DNA from: Tetranychus cinnabarinus
Lineage: Eukaryota > Arthropoda > Arachnida > Trombidiformes > Tetranychidae
DNA: 64,000 bases
NCBI GenBank assembly: GCA_022266195.1
Contig: WHVY01000001.1
Span: 4,030,001 to 4,094,000 of the forward strand
Direction of reading: 5' to 3'
Under the pieces are notes generated by a model that saw only the letters and a list, made by a program, of their open reading frames with translations, was not told the DNA's origin and did no database searches. The position numbers and the translations under genes were made by a program. Numbering within the stretch: position 1 is the first letter of the stretch; each line of letters starts with the position of its first letter. This document shows, piece by piece, positions 46,061 to 58,852 of this stretch.

Positions 46061-48016
46061 CTAATTCAGTTGATTCCAATTATAATGAGGTCCTTGTGTG
46101 TATGTTCCTCCAGCTCCCGATTGTAAGTATGAAGAGCCTACATTACTAACAGATAATCCACCTTGATGAGCTTGATTATAATTTGCAGCCATAACTCCAG
46201 GGCTACCAGGATGTATAAAGTTCCCAAATGAGTGTTGACCGTAACCCATAGAAGCTAATGCATGGTTAGTAATTGCTTGATTTATGTTCATTGAAGACAT
46301 GCTTGAATTGTTGATATTTTGTTCCTGCTGCTGCTCTTGTTGTTCTTGCTGTTGTTGCTGATTTGCAGGACTTGGCGATGAAGATGCTGGTGATGGAGTT
46401 TCCTGTTGCCTGATGACCATGTTTTGAGCTTGTTGCTGTTGCTGATCCTGAGATTGTGATTGATTTGAATGATCTTGATTATTGTCATTAGTTGTTGATG
46501 CCGAGTCTTCTCCTCCTTCTGATCCTTCAGTGGATAGCCTTGCTTGCTTAACTTGTGGCCCACTGGTTAGAGATTCTGCGCTCTTTCTACGATAATCTTC
46601 CATATTGGCTTCATAACGAACTTTTTCTTCGTTTTGTTTTTCAACGTATGGCCTTTTTTCTTCATCCGTCATACCTCGCCACCTTTCACCACCCAACTTG
46701 GCCAGAGCAGCTACACCCCCTTCAGGTTCTTTACCGGCCATTTCTTTACGAAAATCGCCCATGAATAACATAAATGCTGTACCAGGTCGTTTAGGCTTGT
46801 TTGCATCTCGGGCAGGTTTATAGACGGCCATTTCCTTCTTGTACCGTTCCCTGTCTTTGGCAGCTACTTCGAGGAAGGGTTGTTTCTCTTCTTCGCACAT
46901 TTGATTCCATTTACCGGCACACTCTTTGCCAAATTCGCCAATCTTGGGAATAGGGCGACCCGATTTTTTCAATTCTTCTCTGTACCATTGAGTAAAATTT
47001 ATGTAAGCAGTTGTAGCTCTTTTGGGCGCTGGAACTCCGTCCTTGTTGACTTTTGGCTTCTTTTTATTTGATTTACCGTGATGGTGGACCATCATCCCTT
47101 GATTTTGTTGATGGTGCTGGCCACTTCCACTGGCGTTGACAGCCTGAACATTTTGGTACATAACATGATGACCTGTAGTCGTTACTTGGCCTAAATGATG
47201 CTGACCTGGATTATTGTTCAAGCCACCGGACATGACCTCAACCATTGACCAGGCATCAGCACCTCCGGGAACAACTAAGTGACCTGGATTTCTTGCAATA
47301 TGACCAATCTTATTTAAATTCCAGTGACCAGGCAAAAAAGTCTCATCGGCATTTACCCGCTGATGCTGGTTCTTATCCTACGAAAAAAGGGGAAAATCAG
47401 AAACGATTAGCTAAAGGCGCAATTAAGTGATAGAGGGAAAAAAGAGAGAGAAAAGAAAGGTAGAGGTAGAAGAGAGTAAAGAGAGGGAGGGAGAGTAATA
47501 TCCAGGAGTCTTAATTTTTCTCTTTTCTCTCTCTCTTCCTCGCACATCATCAAGAAACATCACTTTGCTTTCTTTTTCCCCATTTTAAAAGAGAGGGAGA
47601 GCAGGAGAGCGATAGAAGATTGAGAAAAGAGAACAAAAAGATTATTGAATTCATCTAATAAACTTACCGCATTTACCCGCTGATGCTGGGCCTTGTCCTA
47701 TGAAAAAAGGGGGGAATCAGAAACGATTAGGTAAAGGCGCAATATAACTGATAGAGGGAAAAAAGAGAGAGAAAAGAAAGGTAAAGAGAAAGTAGGAGAA
47801 GAGAGAAAAGAGAGAGAGAGAAATATCGAGAAAGAAAAGTCTTTGTCTCTCTCTTTCTATCTCTCTCTTCCTCGCACATCACCAACATCATCACTTTGCT
47901 TGCTTTTTCCCCATTTTAAAAGAGAGAGAAGGAAAGAGATAGAAAAGAGGGAGAAAAGAGAACAAATGAATAGCAAATCAAATTAATAAACTTACCACTA
48001 AGGAACCGGTACTCAT
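46061..48016 (-). CDS. Two-HMG-box chromatin protein (HMGB/DSP1-like)
   Basis: Exons 47996-48016, 47668-47697, 46061-47377; 455 residues starting MSTGSLV. Residues ~18-130 are a non-HMG N-terminus rich in His/Gly/Gln. HMG box A spans ~134-206 (APKRATTAYINFTQWYREEL) and box B ~210-280 (NKPKRPGTAFMLFMGDFRKE). A Gln/Ser-rich tail follows. Two tandem boxes fit HMGB/DSP1-class DNA-bending co-regulators. The second exon is a 30-nt mini-exon (DKAQHQRVNA) that duplicates the start of exon 3 (DKNQHQRVNA), as part of a 320-bp tandem repeat. The N-terminus and promoter are duplicated in the NEK-like kinase gene beyond CNOT10. Confidence 0.88.
47349..47996. repeat. 320-bp tandem duplication containing a mini-exon
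   Basis: Segment 47349-47668 and segment 47669-47990 are homologous along their length with a period of 320 bp. Both contain the CCCGCTGATGCTGG exon core, GATAGAGGGAAAAAAGAGAG, a GA-rich tract, CCTCGCACATCA, CCCCATTTTAAAAGAGAG and the donor AATAAACTTACC (- strand GGTAAGTTTATT). The GA/CT tracts within have expanded differently. Confidence 0.85.
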
Positions 48017-48391
48017 TATATGGTCACTTTGATTGAACGAACAGTTTTAAGTATAATCAATATAAATTAAACAATCACTAATTTTTAATTGTAATTCAAC
48101 AATTCAAATAATTTTGAATGTTAGTTAATCTTCTGTACTGGCTTTCTTTGTACTTAGAGCAGCAAGAAAGAGAACAAGCAAAGAGAGAGATTCAGGGGTT
48201 ACGCCATCTAGTAACAGTAAGTGCTTCTACAAACCAGTTTGTTTGAACCATGAAGATAGTTTTGGGTTTAGGTTTGAAGCTGTTTGAGTATCTTGAGATC
48301 TGGTTTCCTAAAAATAAATCCTTAAATAACCAACTTACCTTTATGTTTTTATAAATTAGTGAATGAATAAAAGATTCAATATTTATTTGTC
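48017..48391. promoter_or_regulatory. Bidirectional promoter region of the HMG-box gene and CNOT10
   Basis: 375 bp between divergent start codons. The half nearest the HMG gene (48017-48128) is homologous to the DNA just upstream of the chimeric kinase. The best block, TGATTGTTTAATTTATATT on the - strand (48059-48077), is identical at 50558-50576 and sits about 42 bp from the start codon in both. Confidence 0.65.
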
Positions 48392-50070
48392 ATGGATTGT
48401 GATGATTTATCTGGTATACCAAATAATGAAAATGTTTCGGACAAGGAGCGTGATACTGCTCATCAAGCATTCTGTGACTACGAAGCCGGTCGATATAAGG
48501 AGAGTTTGAAACGCTTGGAGACTCTTAATGGTGATGATAAATCTGTTCAGTTTAATAGTAGTATTGTACAATTTTCTATTGACGGTGATGTTGACAGATT
48601 ATTAGAAAATTTAACTTCCGATGATGAGCTTGATTTAGCCCAGCAGGTATGTGTTGATTTTAATCGAGCCTTGCTACTGGCTAAGTATAAAGGCAACTTT
48701 AAAGAAGCGATAAAAATATTGGAAAAAAGAGTATCACTGATAACAGATCCAATGGGCATTGTTGATGAAAGGACAACAATTAGACTCTGCCATCTACTAG
48801 CTGTTATTTATGTAGAGAGAAAGAAGGATCCATCTAAAGCACTGGCGTTGCTCCAATTTTTAGGAGATAAATTTGATAATCCGCCTCATAGGTATGTTTT
48901 TCATTTATTTTTTAGAAATTTTATGTTGTATCTATATCAATTTGTTTATATTTTCCCCACTGTAGGTTGCAACAGCTGAAAGCACTATGTTACCTCCAGA
49001 TGCGATCAACCAAAGCAGCCAAGAAGGAACTCAAGTCGATCAACGGCGAGCCACTACTCCGATCTTATTTAGAACTGCAAAGGAGTAACTGCAAGAAGAC
49101 CTTAAAGACTTTTGCGTCATGTTCAAAAGAAAACCCATATTACACCAACAACGAAGCCGTCATAAACTTCTGCATGGGTAAAAAGAACACAGCAGTGCAT
49201 TTGCTTAGTAAACAGATAAACAATCTGCCACCAGAAACTGTATACAATTATGGACTGATGAATTTATTTACCGGTAATCTTAAAAATGCCTTCGAAGCTT
49301 TCAAGAAATGTTTACTTTATTTTAAGAAGAACCCAAGACTTTGGTTAAGGATAGCGGAATGTAAATTAGAAGAACTATCAAGAAACAAAATCGAAGATTT
49401 TGATATTGTAAAAAGGAAACAAGATATGATATTGGGTTACGCTGATGATGGTTTACATCGTAAGATGATTTTCCAGGGATGTAATGATAAAATTATAGAC
49501 AAAGAGAAATTGCTTTTCATTAGAAAATGCCTTCTCCACAGCCTTACATTAATTCAAAGCGACACAGAAAGAGATTTTTATCCATCCAATTACCCATCTG
49601 AAGTGGAGCTAAAAAGATTGACGATATCCATACTGCTTGAACTATCATATGTAAATCTATGTCTTCATAATTTTTCTTATGCTCACAAGTATGCTGTTGA
49701 AGCTTTAGACTTGTCCCCTGAATCCAATCAAAAATGCCTTGCTCATCTTTATGCAGGTGAAGCTTTAGTCTGGTTGGACAGTATAACGGAAGCTATTACT
49801 CATTTTTCTGAATCAACATCAAATCCACCTGAAGAAGGAACGGTATACAAAGCTGTACTTTGTTATAACCTTGCTGTCGCATACACATTAAGAGGTGAAT
49901 TCAGTAAAGCATCTGAAACACTTCGATTACTTAGAAATATCCAGCCTAAGTCAAACAAACAAGTGTTACCTATTCAATTTATCGTTTTAGCCATATATAT
50001 TCAGTTGGCCCAAGGATATGTTGACTCTGCCAAATCTATAATTAAACAGCATCTTACCCAGTATCGATGA
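48392..50070 (+). CDS. CNOT10: CCR4-NOT complex subunit 10
   Basis: Exons 48392-48891 and 48966-50070 give 534 residues, shorter than human (744). It is a TPR-type helical repeat protein. Diagnostic stretches include LKALCYLQMRSTKAAKKELK, NPRLWLRIAECK, DDGLHRKMIF and LAHLYAGEALVWLDSITEAI, each matching the order in human CNOT10. The low-complexity insertions of the human protein are missing. CNOT10 pairs with CNOT11 on the N-terminus of CNOT1 in the mRNA deadenylase complex. The gene sits between the HMG gene and the kinase that share duplicated 5' ends. Confidence 0.9.
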
Positions 50071-50617
50071 AATCGTGAACTGTACAAATGTTTATATCTA
50101 TCTCTTTTTCGCTTTACTTCCTTGTGATCAATAACCATCGTTAACAATGTATTGATAATGTATTTTTATCGTTAAATTTATTAAAAACTTGAATCAAATT
50201 TAATAATTTAAAGTCTTATTTCAGTAAATTCAGACTAAATAATAAAACTTTGATCAAACTTTAAAGTACTGAACTTTAAGTCAGAATCTGAACCCAAAAG
50301 TGAACCCAAACCAGCAAAAAAACTGGTTAATTGAACAATATACTTGCCACTAGATGGCATAATATCAAGATATTTGTTCTCTTTAGTATTCATAGGTGGT
50401 GCTTTAAAAATACCCTAAACTTGTACATTGATTGATTAATTAAATAAGATTTAATATTAAATCGTTAATACATCGTTACTTTAAGTAAGAAGAAAGTCAT
50501 TGGAAATTAACTAGCCCTTTAAATTTTTTGAATTGTGAAATTGCAATTATAGATTATTGATTGTTTAATTTATATTTATTGTATTTAAACTCTTAAATCA
50601 ACGTAAGTGATCATATA
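50071..50617. promoter_or_regulatory. CNOT10 3' flank and promoter of the chimeric kinase
   Basis: The last ~110 bp (50510-50617) align with the upstream region of the HMG-box gene in inverted orientation, including the conserved TGATTGTTTAATTTATATT block at 50558-50576. Confidence 0.65.
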
Positions 50618-52307
50618 ATGAGTACCGGTTCCTTAGTGGTAAGTTTCAATTTGATTTACTATTCTTTTCTTGCCTTTATCGTTTAAATTAAGAAATGCAA
50701 TAACTACCTATTCTTTATCACTAAATTATATTACGTCTTAGTCTAATAGTTGGGATTTCTCTTCATTTCATAGGACAAGGTTCAGCATCAAAGGGCTGAT
50801 GGGCCTTCTGATCTCGATCACTGGAATGCAAATAAAATTGGTCATGGTGCAAGAAGTCCCAATCATTTAGCTGTCCCCAGTGCTGTCGATCCTTGGTCAA
50901 TTGTGGAGGTTATTTTTTGCTTTTCTTAGATCTCTACCTTTTCCTCAATCCTTTCATTTTGTGATTTATCTTGATAGTATTTTAATGATAACTCTTGTAA
51001 AATTCGACCATCCTTATAGTTGGCGCAAACATCAGAGAGTTTCGTTAATGTTTTTCCTGATTTCATTTCCTTTGACTCAAATATTTTCTCTAGGTTACGT
51101 CCGGCGAATTGAAAAATGAGCCAGTTCAGAATCGTTTAGGCCAAGTAACGACCACAGATCATCATGGTATGTATTTTCCCTAACTAATAATTTTAGGCTC
51201 TCATGCACATAGCCTCTCCCTCTTACTTATCTTCTCATCAATCGAGCTCTAGCTCATCCTTTCAAATTAAATAGATTGATTACATTCTACTCTCATTCTA
51301 ATATCTAATCATTTTCAGTGCACCTGATACTTTTTTAATGTTTTTGTGCTTTAATTAATCTTTATTCAATTATGTTCCAAAATTTTGAAGCTATCAGTGC
51401 CAGTGGAAGTGGAGGCCAACACCAACAGAATCGGGATAAAAGTCCAATCATTGGTAAATTGGACAATTTTGAAATAATTGAGAAGATTGGAAGGGGACAA
51501 TTTTCCATTGTCATGAAAGGAGTCTGTAAACAAACAAATCAACTGGTTGCTCTTAAAAAGATTTCCATTTTTGATATGATGGACTCTAAATCACGACTCG
51601 ATTGTATTAAAGAAATCAACCTTCTACAGCATCTTGATCATCCCAACATAATCAAATATTTGGCATCATTCGTTGAAAACAATGAGCTTTACATTGTCCT
51701 TGAGTTAGCTGATGCTGGTGATCTTTCCAGATTGATAAAATATTTCAAACGAGAAGGTAAATACATACCTGAGAAAACAATATGGAATTATTTCGTTCAA
51801 ATTTGTGGAGCTTTGGATCATATGCACTCTAAAAGAGTGATGCATCGAGACATTAAACCAGCCAACGTTTTCATTACATCTCAAGGAGTAATCAAATTGG
51901 GGGATCTCGGTTTAAGTAGATTTTTTTCAACACGCACAAATGATGTCCATTCTCTAGTTGGAACACCTTATTATATGTCTCCTGAACGAATTCACGAGGC
52001 AGGTTATAATTTTAAATCTGATATCTGGTCATTAGGATGTCTTCTATACGAAATGGCTGCACTCCAATCACCATTTTACGGGGAAAAACGGAACCTTGTT
52101 TCTTTGTGCAAAAAAATTGAAAACTGTGATTACCCTCCTTTACCCAGTAACCTTTACTCTAAAGATTTAAGATGCTTAATCGCTGCTTGTCTTAATCCTG
52201 ATCCTGCTAAAAGACCTGAGATTCACGAGATTTATAAGATTGCCCGAAATAAGACGACATTATCAAACAAACCATTCAAACGACTTTGTAACCTGTTTTC
52301 TAAGTAA
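50618..52307 (+). CDS. Chimeric NEK6/7-family kinase with an HMG-gene-derived N-terminus
   Basis: Exons 50618-50638, 50774-50908, 51094-51166 and 51391-52307 give 381 residues in frame. Residues ~102-375 are a NIMA-related kinase closest to NEK6/7: IGRGQFS loop, VALKKISIFDMMD, HRDIKPANVF, GDLGLSRFF (DLG, as in NEK7) and VGTPYYMSPERI. Residues 1-~92 match the HMG-box protein: MSTGSLV identical, then DKVQHQRAD, HWNANKIGHGAR, WSIVEV, LGQVTTTDHH and SASGSGGQHQQN. NEK6/7 act in spindle and centrosome signalling. Donor GAG/GTTATT and the last acceptor (TTTTGAAG) are weak, so a start at ATG 51372 (311 residues, kinase only) is a possible alternative. Confidence 0.88.
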
Positions 52308-54954
52308 CCAGTATCATAGATGCCTTTTAATCCAATTCAACTTTTACCTCATAAATTTATATCCATTGATTCATCCAGCCAAACCTCAAAGAAATTATGC
52401 TGACAAACTAGTCATATAATATACATTTATATATAAACATATTTTCGTTAATTCCGTCATTATCACCATTAATTGATGAATACATGGAACAAAAACTCGC
52501 TTCAAGACCAATTTACTACCAGCCTTTAATATAACACTTTGCTGTTGAACAAGTAAAGTATTAAAGTCAAAGGTTGATAGGTTATAATTAGTTGAGCAAT
52601 AGATTAGCTTTGCTTTTTAATGGAAAAAATCTCCATGTTTAAAGATGACATCAGTTTAGATTACATTTGATCAGATGGAAATACAATTGAACCCTAAATG
52701 ATCCTGGGAGAGAAAAAGCGAAACCATTTTTAATCATTTTGCTCTCTGCTGTTGGTAGCTGTAAATATATAAATAAACCATGTTTAAAGATGGCATCAGT
52801 TTGATTACATTGTTAGAAAGCGAGAGAGGATAAAATAATTGAAACTAATTGATGATGAGAGAGGAAAAGCGAAAGCATCTATAATCAGTAAATGAACTGA
52901 TAGACCTCCTGTAAATGACTAAATTTCAGATTTAATACTTGAACAGCTAGAACCATATTTAACGAGAGATGATCAAAATGAACAGAAAGAAAACCTTTTT
53001 GAAAGTCTTACAATTGTAAGTTCAATTACTCTTCAGTGGTTAATATTTTGCGTTAAAACTGAACTGTTAAACTCTAATCTTTGAATCAGACTGATAACAG
53101 AATAATCCTGATTATTGATCAAACATATATTACTAATTATCACAAGTATCTATCATGAAAATAGCATGAATAATGACACACACAGTCTGTTTGCGGAATT
53201 TAAATCAATGTTTCAAATCACAACTTTCGAGCAATAGCAATCAAATTGAAATATTAAAAACTAAATGTTGATCAATTCAAGTCATATGGTTACAATAATA
53301 GTGTTAACTTTCACCAATCATTGTGATTTAAAAGCTATTTTTAGAGTTTATGCTTTGAAAATAGTCAATCCCAACGAAGTCTCATTTTGAGAGGTTTGAG
53401 ACTCAACCTTTGAGTAAAACCGTTGACTGTAGTCAGCCATATTTGTTTGCTATCCAATCGAGGCAAGTACAAAAAAGCAAAAACACTTAACCATTAAACA
53501 CGGATCTAATTTGACTCATAGTAATTGAACAGGGTTGCAGAAAACTTAATCTAAGTTGAGTTTTGTTCATGATGTAATTGACATTTACCACTTATATTAG
53601 CAAACAATTTTAAATACATCGATATAAAAGAGTGAAAAGAAACTCGTTACAAGGTGAAAACACTTGGACCAATTCAACATGTTGAAATAAGATTGTTATA
53701 CCTGTATCAATATCAAGTATTAAAGGAAATGCGAGAATAAAATTTAGAGTAAATTATATTAAAAAATGAAACAATTCAATTTTTCATTCTTACATGATCT
53801 ATTCACTGATAATACGATACTTAATTTGAGTAACTTCAATATTTCAAGGTTTTGTGCCAAGATAATAATTCGCGAACTGAAATTCACATTACAATCAAGA
53901 AAGTAAACTCTTATATCTCCCTTTAATTGATCAACAATTTTGACTAAACCCTTTTATAACCTGAATATTTATTGACTGACTTTTGGCGTTATTGTTTGCT
54001 TGATTATTTGCATTTTTAGGTGTTATGTTGAAGAAAAGGCTGATATATTAATATTAATAGAACTGAACAAATTCATTATAAGTTATGGTATTTAGACAAA
54101 GGTAAAGCTCATAGCTTTAATCTGTTCTGTTTTTCAGATAAACAGACTTAAATAATTTAAGCCATCACGGGAAACAATCTAATCATATTGATTATTGATC
54201 AATCACCAGCCTTTTTTGCAAAGGTTTTCCTGGAAGAGTGTTTCATATTGAAAACACTGAGTTGATTAAGGTAGGAATAACCCAACAATCAATTTTATGG
54301 CAAATTTCTGGCCAGATTTCACAATTAACATGGAAGAATACAAATGTGTGTAAACAATCAGACCAAAATCATTTGTTAACCAATAAATAATCATGTAAAT
54401 TGACAGTTATCAATTAGCAAAACTGTCAGTTGAGGTGTAGCACCTGATTAATCTATCTACGGTTTCAACGATTAAGATAAAAAGGTGTAAAATTAATATT
54501 TATTGTAAATTTTAACACACTTATACTTATCGTATAAATCAATAAAACTGTCGGTTCTATTCCAGTTCACGATAACAAATGTTTGAAAGTTGGAATGATT
54601 AGTTTAAGAAAATTTAATAATTTATTTATTCAAACTCTATGACAGCATGAATCGGTTATCAATAAATTGTTTTGTGATCAAACCCAATAGTATAAATTAT
54701 GTGAAATTTATTAATTATGGAGTATCAAATGTTATTGTTGATATAAATGTTATCAAATTGATAAATTGTACACAACTACTCATGAATAAAGTCAAACTGA
54801 AAATAACACAACTAAAAATAGTCAATCTATTTTTAACCGGCCATTTGTGAATTTGAAAACAATTTACTTGAAACAACTTGACCTTAGTGTCTTTCACATG
54901 ACATCGTTAACTGGGAATCAGATAGAGCCATGTTAATCCAAAGACTTGATTATT
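52308..54954. other. Long intergenic region
   Basis: About 2.6 kb without a supportable gene. An imperfect duplication is visible: CCATGTTTAAAGATGRCATC at 52633 and 52778, each followed by a GAGAGAAAAGCGAAA-like stretch. Frames at 54647-54850 and on the opposite strand are AT-rich noise. Confidence 0.45.
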
Positions 54955-57707
54955 TCAATTGCTTTTATTCAATTTTTGTAAAAGACTTGCAGTTAATTTA
55001 CTGTTTGGTCGAAGACTTTCTCGCTCAAGTAATAAATGTTCAGCTAATTTTCGGTGCTCTTCTGATCCCGATTTAATAGCGGCAACGATAAGGATTTGAT
55101 TAAAAAGATCCCGTTGAGCTTCACTGCCACCAAGATTCACAAGATCGTATCTGATTGGCAACAATAATTCAACTGCATCACCAAACTTATCTCTATGATA
55201 ACTGATGATAGCTGAAGCTAGAGATTTAACCATATTCTTGTTGATTGGTGCAAAATAGTCCATCTCTTCAAGCGATTCCAGGATAGTTTGAGCCATTGAT
55301 TCGTTTCCACTATTACAACATGCTAGTAAATAATGAGCATCTTGGAAGGCACTTATTCGCTTATTTAAATGAGGAGAAACAGATTTATAAGCCGAAGTCC
55401 ATTGCTTATTATAAGTGCTACCACAAGGAGCCGTAAGGTTCAATCGAGTCAATAACGAGCAAATGTCTGCTAAATCAAGGCTATGCGGTGAATTTTCAAT
55501 CCTATGGATCAAAACATTGTCTAAAATGTCAACTGCCTGCTCATAGTTATTATTTTCAATGTGTAACAGAGCTTTATGCCAATAATTATGGCCAACAATT
55601 GTATTACAAATTTTCCAATCTTTTTCTGTTTTCTCCAAAAACTCAATTCCTTTATCGGTTTGAACCGTCATTTCATAGACATGGGTCAAAGCATGAGTTG
55701 CCCAGCCATCAGATGGATTCAACTCTAAAGCCTAAGGAAAAAATGAAATGAATTTTAAACAATTCATTTGACTTGATCAATGAAAATGGCAATCACCTTT
55801 AAAGCATGATGCTCTGCTTTTCCGAAGATGTTTGTTTCACAAAACCCAAAACCGAGTAATCCATGTAAATAGCTAAAGAAATACAGAAAAAACAGAATTT
55901 TAATGATGCAAAAGGTTGAAAAAATGGACAAAAGGTTTACCCTTTCAATGGAATATCCGAAGACTGCCAAAAAGGCAAAACTCGAGCCACTGTATCTCTT
56001 AAATGTCTACCAGTAAATGATCCACCGTCCAAATAAATGTCGTATAGAGTTTTCAAAGCATGTAGATCGGTTGGAAATGTAAGCAATATTTTCTCCCATT
56101 TATCAGTAGCTGCGATAAAATCACCACTTGCAAGGAGAAGTGTTGCTTCAACATGATCTTTCTCTCGAGGAGTCAAGTGCTTACTTGACGCATTTAATGA
56201 GGATAAAATATCAATATTAGCTTTCAAAATTGCACTATCACGGGGTGAGTGAAAAGTTGACAATATCATTAGATTGATTTGGAGACAGCGACCCAAAACT
56301 GTTAACAAACAAGAGTGGAATCACAATTTGTAATATTGATCAAGCTGAAAACAATCCAACAAATAAATTACCAAAATCGGGATCAGACTCAAACATTGAA
56401 TTGAATGTTCCTTCCAATCCATTGAGCAGTGGATCATCATAGAAACCGACAATCTAGAACGTAAATCACTATAAATTAACATTTTGATTTGAATCGTTAC
56501 AATTCTGGTGTATTAAACTGATTTACAGCCGAAAATTAAGCATCTTTTAAACATATTTTCATCATTATTTGTTTGTCAGATCAGTTCTTGACTATTTGTA
56601 ACTTGTAAACATTAAAAACTAAAAATAAAGAGTATCAACTCAATAACAATTTAACAAAATTACCAAAATATAATTAACTTGCAATAAAATTAAACTACCA
56701 AATCCCACCTTATAAACCTTAAAAAATTTTCCGGTACTAATATTATCTGGTAGACATCTGGTATCATTAGGTAATTTGATACAGGGCGTTCTCATTTCAA
56801 TATGTAACTGTTTGTTGTCATAGCTCAAGAAATATCAACGCAGAGGTTTTGGCAAGTTCATACACCTTCTGAATGCTATCATATTATGCTACACTTATCA
56901 TATGGATAACAAAGTTTAGCTCGTTTTGTGAAAAATAGCAAATTACTGAAAATAACTCAAACAACATGTAAACAGATGAGCTTGAATAATCTTGCGACCA
57001 AAGTCTTATGGTGGTTGGGAAAATTTAAATTCATAAGTGCTAGACTCTCTGAACTATGAAAACAAAAAGGTGGATGAGTTAAAGCAAAATGAGCCTTGTA
57101 TAGCGAAATGAAATTATCTTTGTCGGATTGATACAAATCATTCGATATTTGTAAACATTTAATAGCATTCAATTATCAATTAATTATCAATTTTTGCTTT
57201 GACATTCGCTTCAGGAAAATTTCTGATTTCATTGAATAATCCATCTAACATGTAGAAAGCAAAAAACACAGTTCAATAGCTTTTTAGCTTTGAAAACAAA
57301 GGTACAATCGCCTTTAAAAAGATTCACAATTTAACATTATATTTGTTGCAATTTCTTGCAAGCAATTCATATAATCCAATGTAAGTAGTAATGAAGGATT
57401 CAGGATTATTTACTGGAATCAGATATTCTCAAATGCAAATGTGATTAGATTGGCTCATTATAATGATTTTAGTCAATCTGACAAACATAAAATCATTTTG
57501 ACGTCGGACTTTTTCAAGTTTAAAAAGCTTTACTAACCTGAGTTAAAGCTGCGTCATACATCTTACAGGCCTGATTTGAAGGTGATGACAAAGGTAAACC
57601 TTCGTAGCTCCATTCCTATTGCATTGGATGAAATAGCGTTAGTGAAAAGGTTCAAAATTACTTGAATAAATTACCATAATTCCTCTCCAATGTTCCCTTT
57701 TGTCCAT
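54955..57707 (-). CDS. TTC38: Tetratricopeptide repeat protein 38
   Basis: Exons 57675-57707, 57538-57615, 56372-56453, 55941-56298, 55797-55872 and 54955-55731 give 467 residues, against 469 in human. Family landmarks: LPLSSPSNQACKMYDAALTQ near the start, ESDPDFVLGRCLQ, SSKHLTPREKDHVEA, DTVARVLPFWQSSDIPLKG, GFCETNIF, NPSDGWATHALTHVYEM, CHNYWH-like GHNYWHKAL, and the end LLLPIRYDLVNLGGSEAQRD. TPR-like helical repeats suggest a scaffold role; the molecular function of the family is not well defined. Intron 2 (about 1.1 kb) contains short open frames with no evidence of being genes. Confidence 0.95.
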
Positions 57708-58852
57708 CTTGATTGGCCTCCAAGTATTTCAAGATTTTCAACAAAAATCAACAAAACAAAATAATTTTATGTGTTTAAACTGTTTGGGTTAAAATTATAA
57801 TAAAAAGGTTCAAGTTGTATTGGAAATGATTATCATTGAATGGGAAGTCTTAATTAATAATGATAAAATGCGCTTGTTAATACGATCACCAAGAAAGGCG
57901 TAACCAAAACATTATCGTAAATCTTGCCTGTTGATTCTCTGATTTACCAAGATTAGATTAAAGGTTTAATGAAAGATTTCAAAACGTTCAGATGGTATCG
58001 ACTCAGATTTTACCAAACAAACTCTGTGGGATCATAATTGGCACCAAACACAGGACTTTTTATCTCCCATAGGAAGTATTACAAACCAGCATGTAATTGC
58101 TAACGACTTGCTGGACTTCGAACTGATCAAAGCGATCATTATTTCCCGATTGATAGTTAACTCGTCCCTTCTTCCTCGCTGTTTGATTGTTCAATATTTT
58201 CAGCGTTTCGTGTGGGCTGGTGTATGGTTTAATTTCAAGTAGGACTCTCTATGGTATAACTGTTGAGTCTTTGAGGTTCAAAGAAGATGTAAAACTTAAA
58301 TGTCGTTTGTAAAGCTGTCAAAACCATTTTAGTTTATTATAATTGAATCTAAAGTTATGCAAACATGTTTAATTAACTAAATTAGAGGAATTAGTAAATT
58401 AGGTTTCAATTTGAAGGATAAAAAGGCGAAATTACTTCGAGTTGAAAAATGAATTGACAACAGCAAACTATCATTTCTTACACTGTACTTGTCAAGGAAA
58501 TAATGATCTTTAGGTTGTTTTGAGTTACAACGGCTCATTGGTTTTGCATACAATGGACCAGAATTTCAATTTTACTGATAAATTGACCTTCTGTAATGTT
58601 TTATTTATAATAAACATAAATTAGCTACAATAATTAAATATAATCTAATAATTTTTGTTTTCATATTGTAAAGTTGGAATGAAAAAGTGAGTGTTGTTAC
58701 TATTGAAATATAATAAAAAGACACAATAAACACAATTGTCACGTTTATACACAAATGCTGAAAGAAAAATGGTCGAAAATTGATTTCTTTCAGATTAAGT
58801 CCATGATAGTTTGTAAGAAAATAAGAACTGAATCCATTTGTACGACTTATAA
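57708..58852. other. TTC38 upstream region
   Basis: TTC38 promoter side and AT-rich DNA up to the palindrome; the last ~60 bp (from about 58790) are a diverged extension of the repeat. No gene. Confidence 0.45.

Noticed and set aside
48392..50070. SRP72 as the identity of the TPR-like gene
   Set aside because: NPRLWLRIAECK, GLHRKM and HLYAGEALVWLDSITEAI in this order fit CNOT10 better, and no Lys-rich SRP72 C-terminus is present.
56640..57172. Short frames inside TTC38 intron 2 as nested genes or exons
   Set aside because: The TTC38 exons on both sides join directly in frame, and the frames show no family match.
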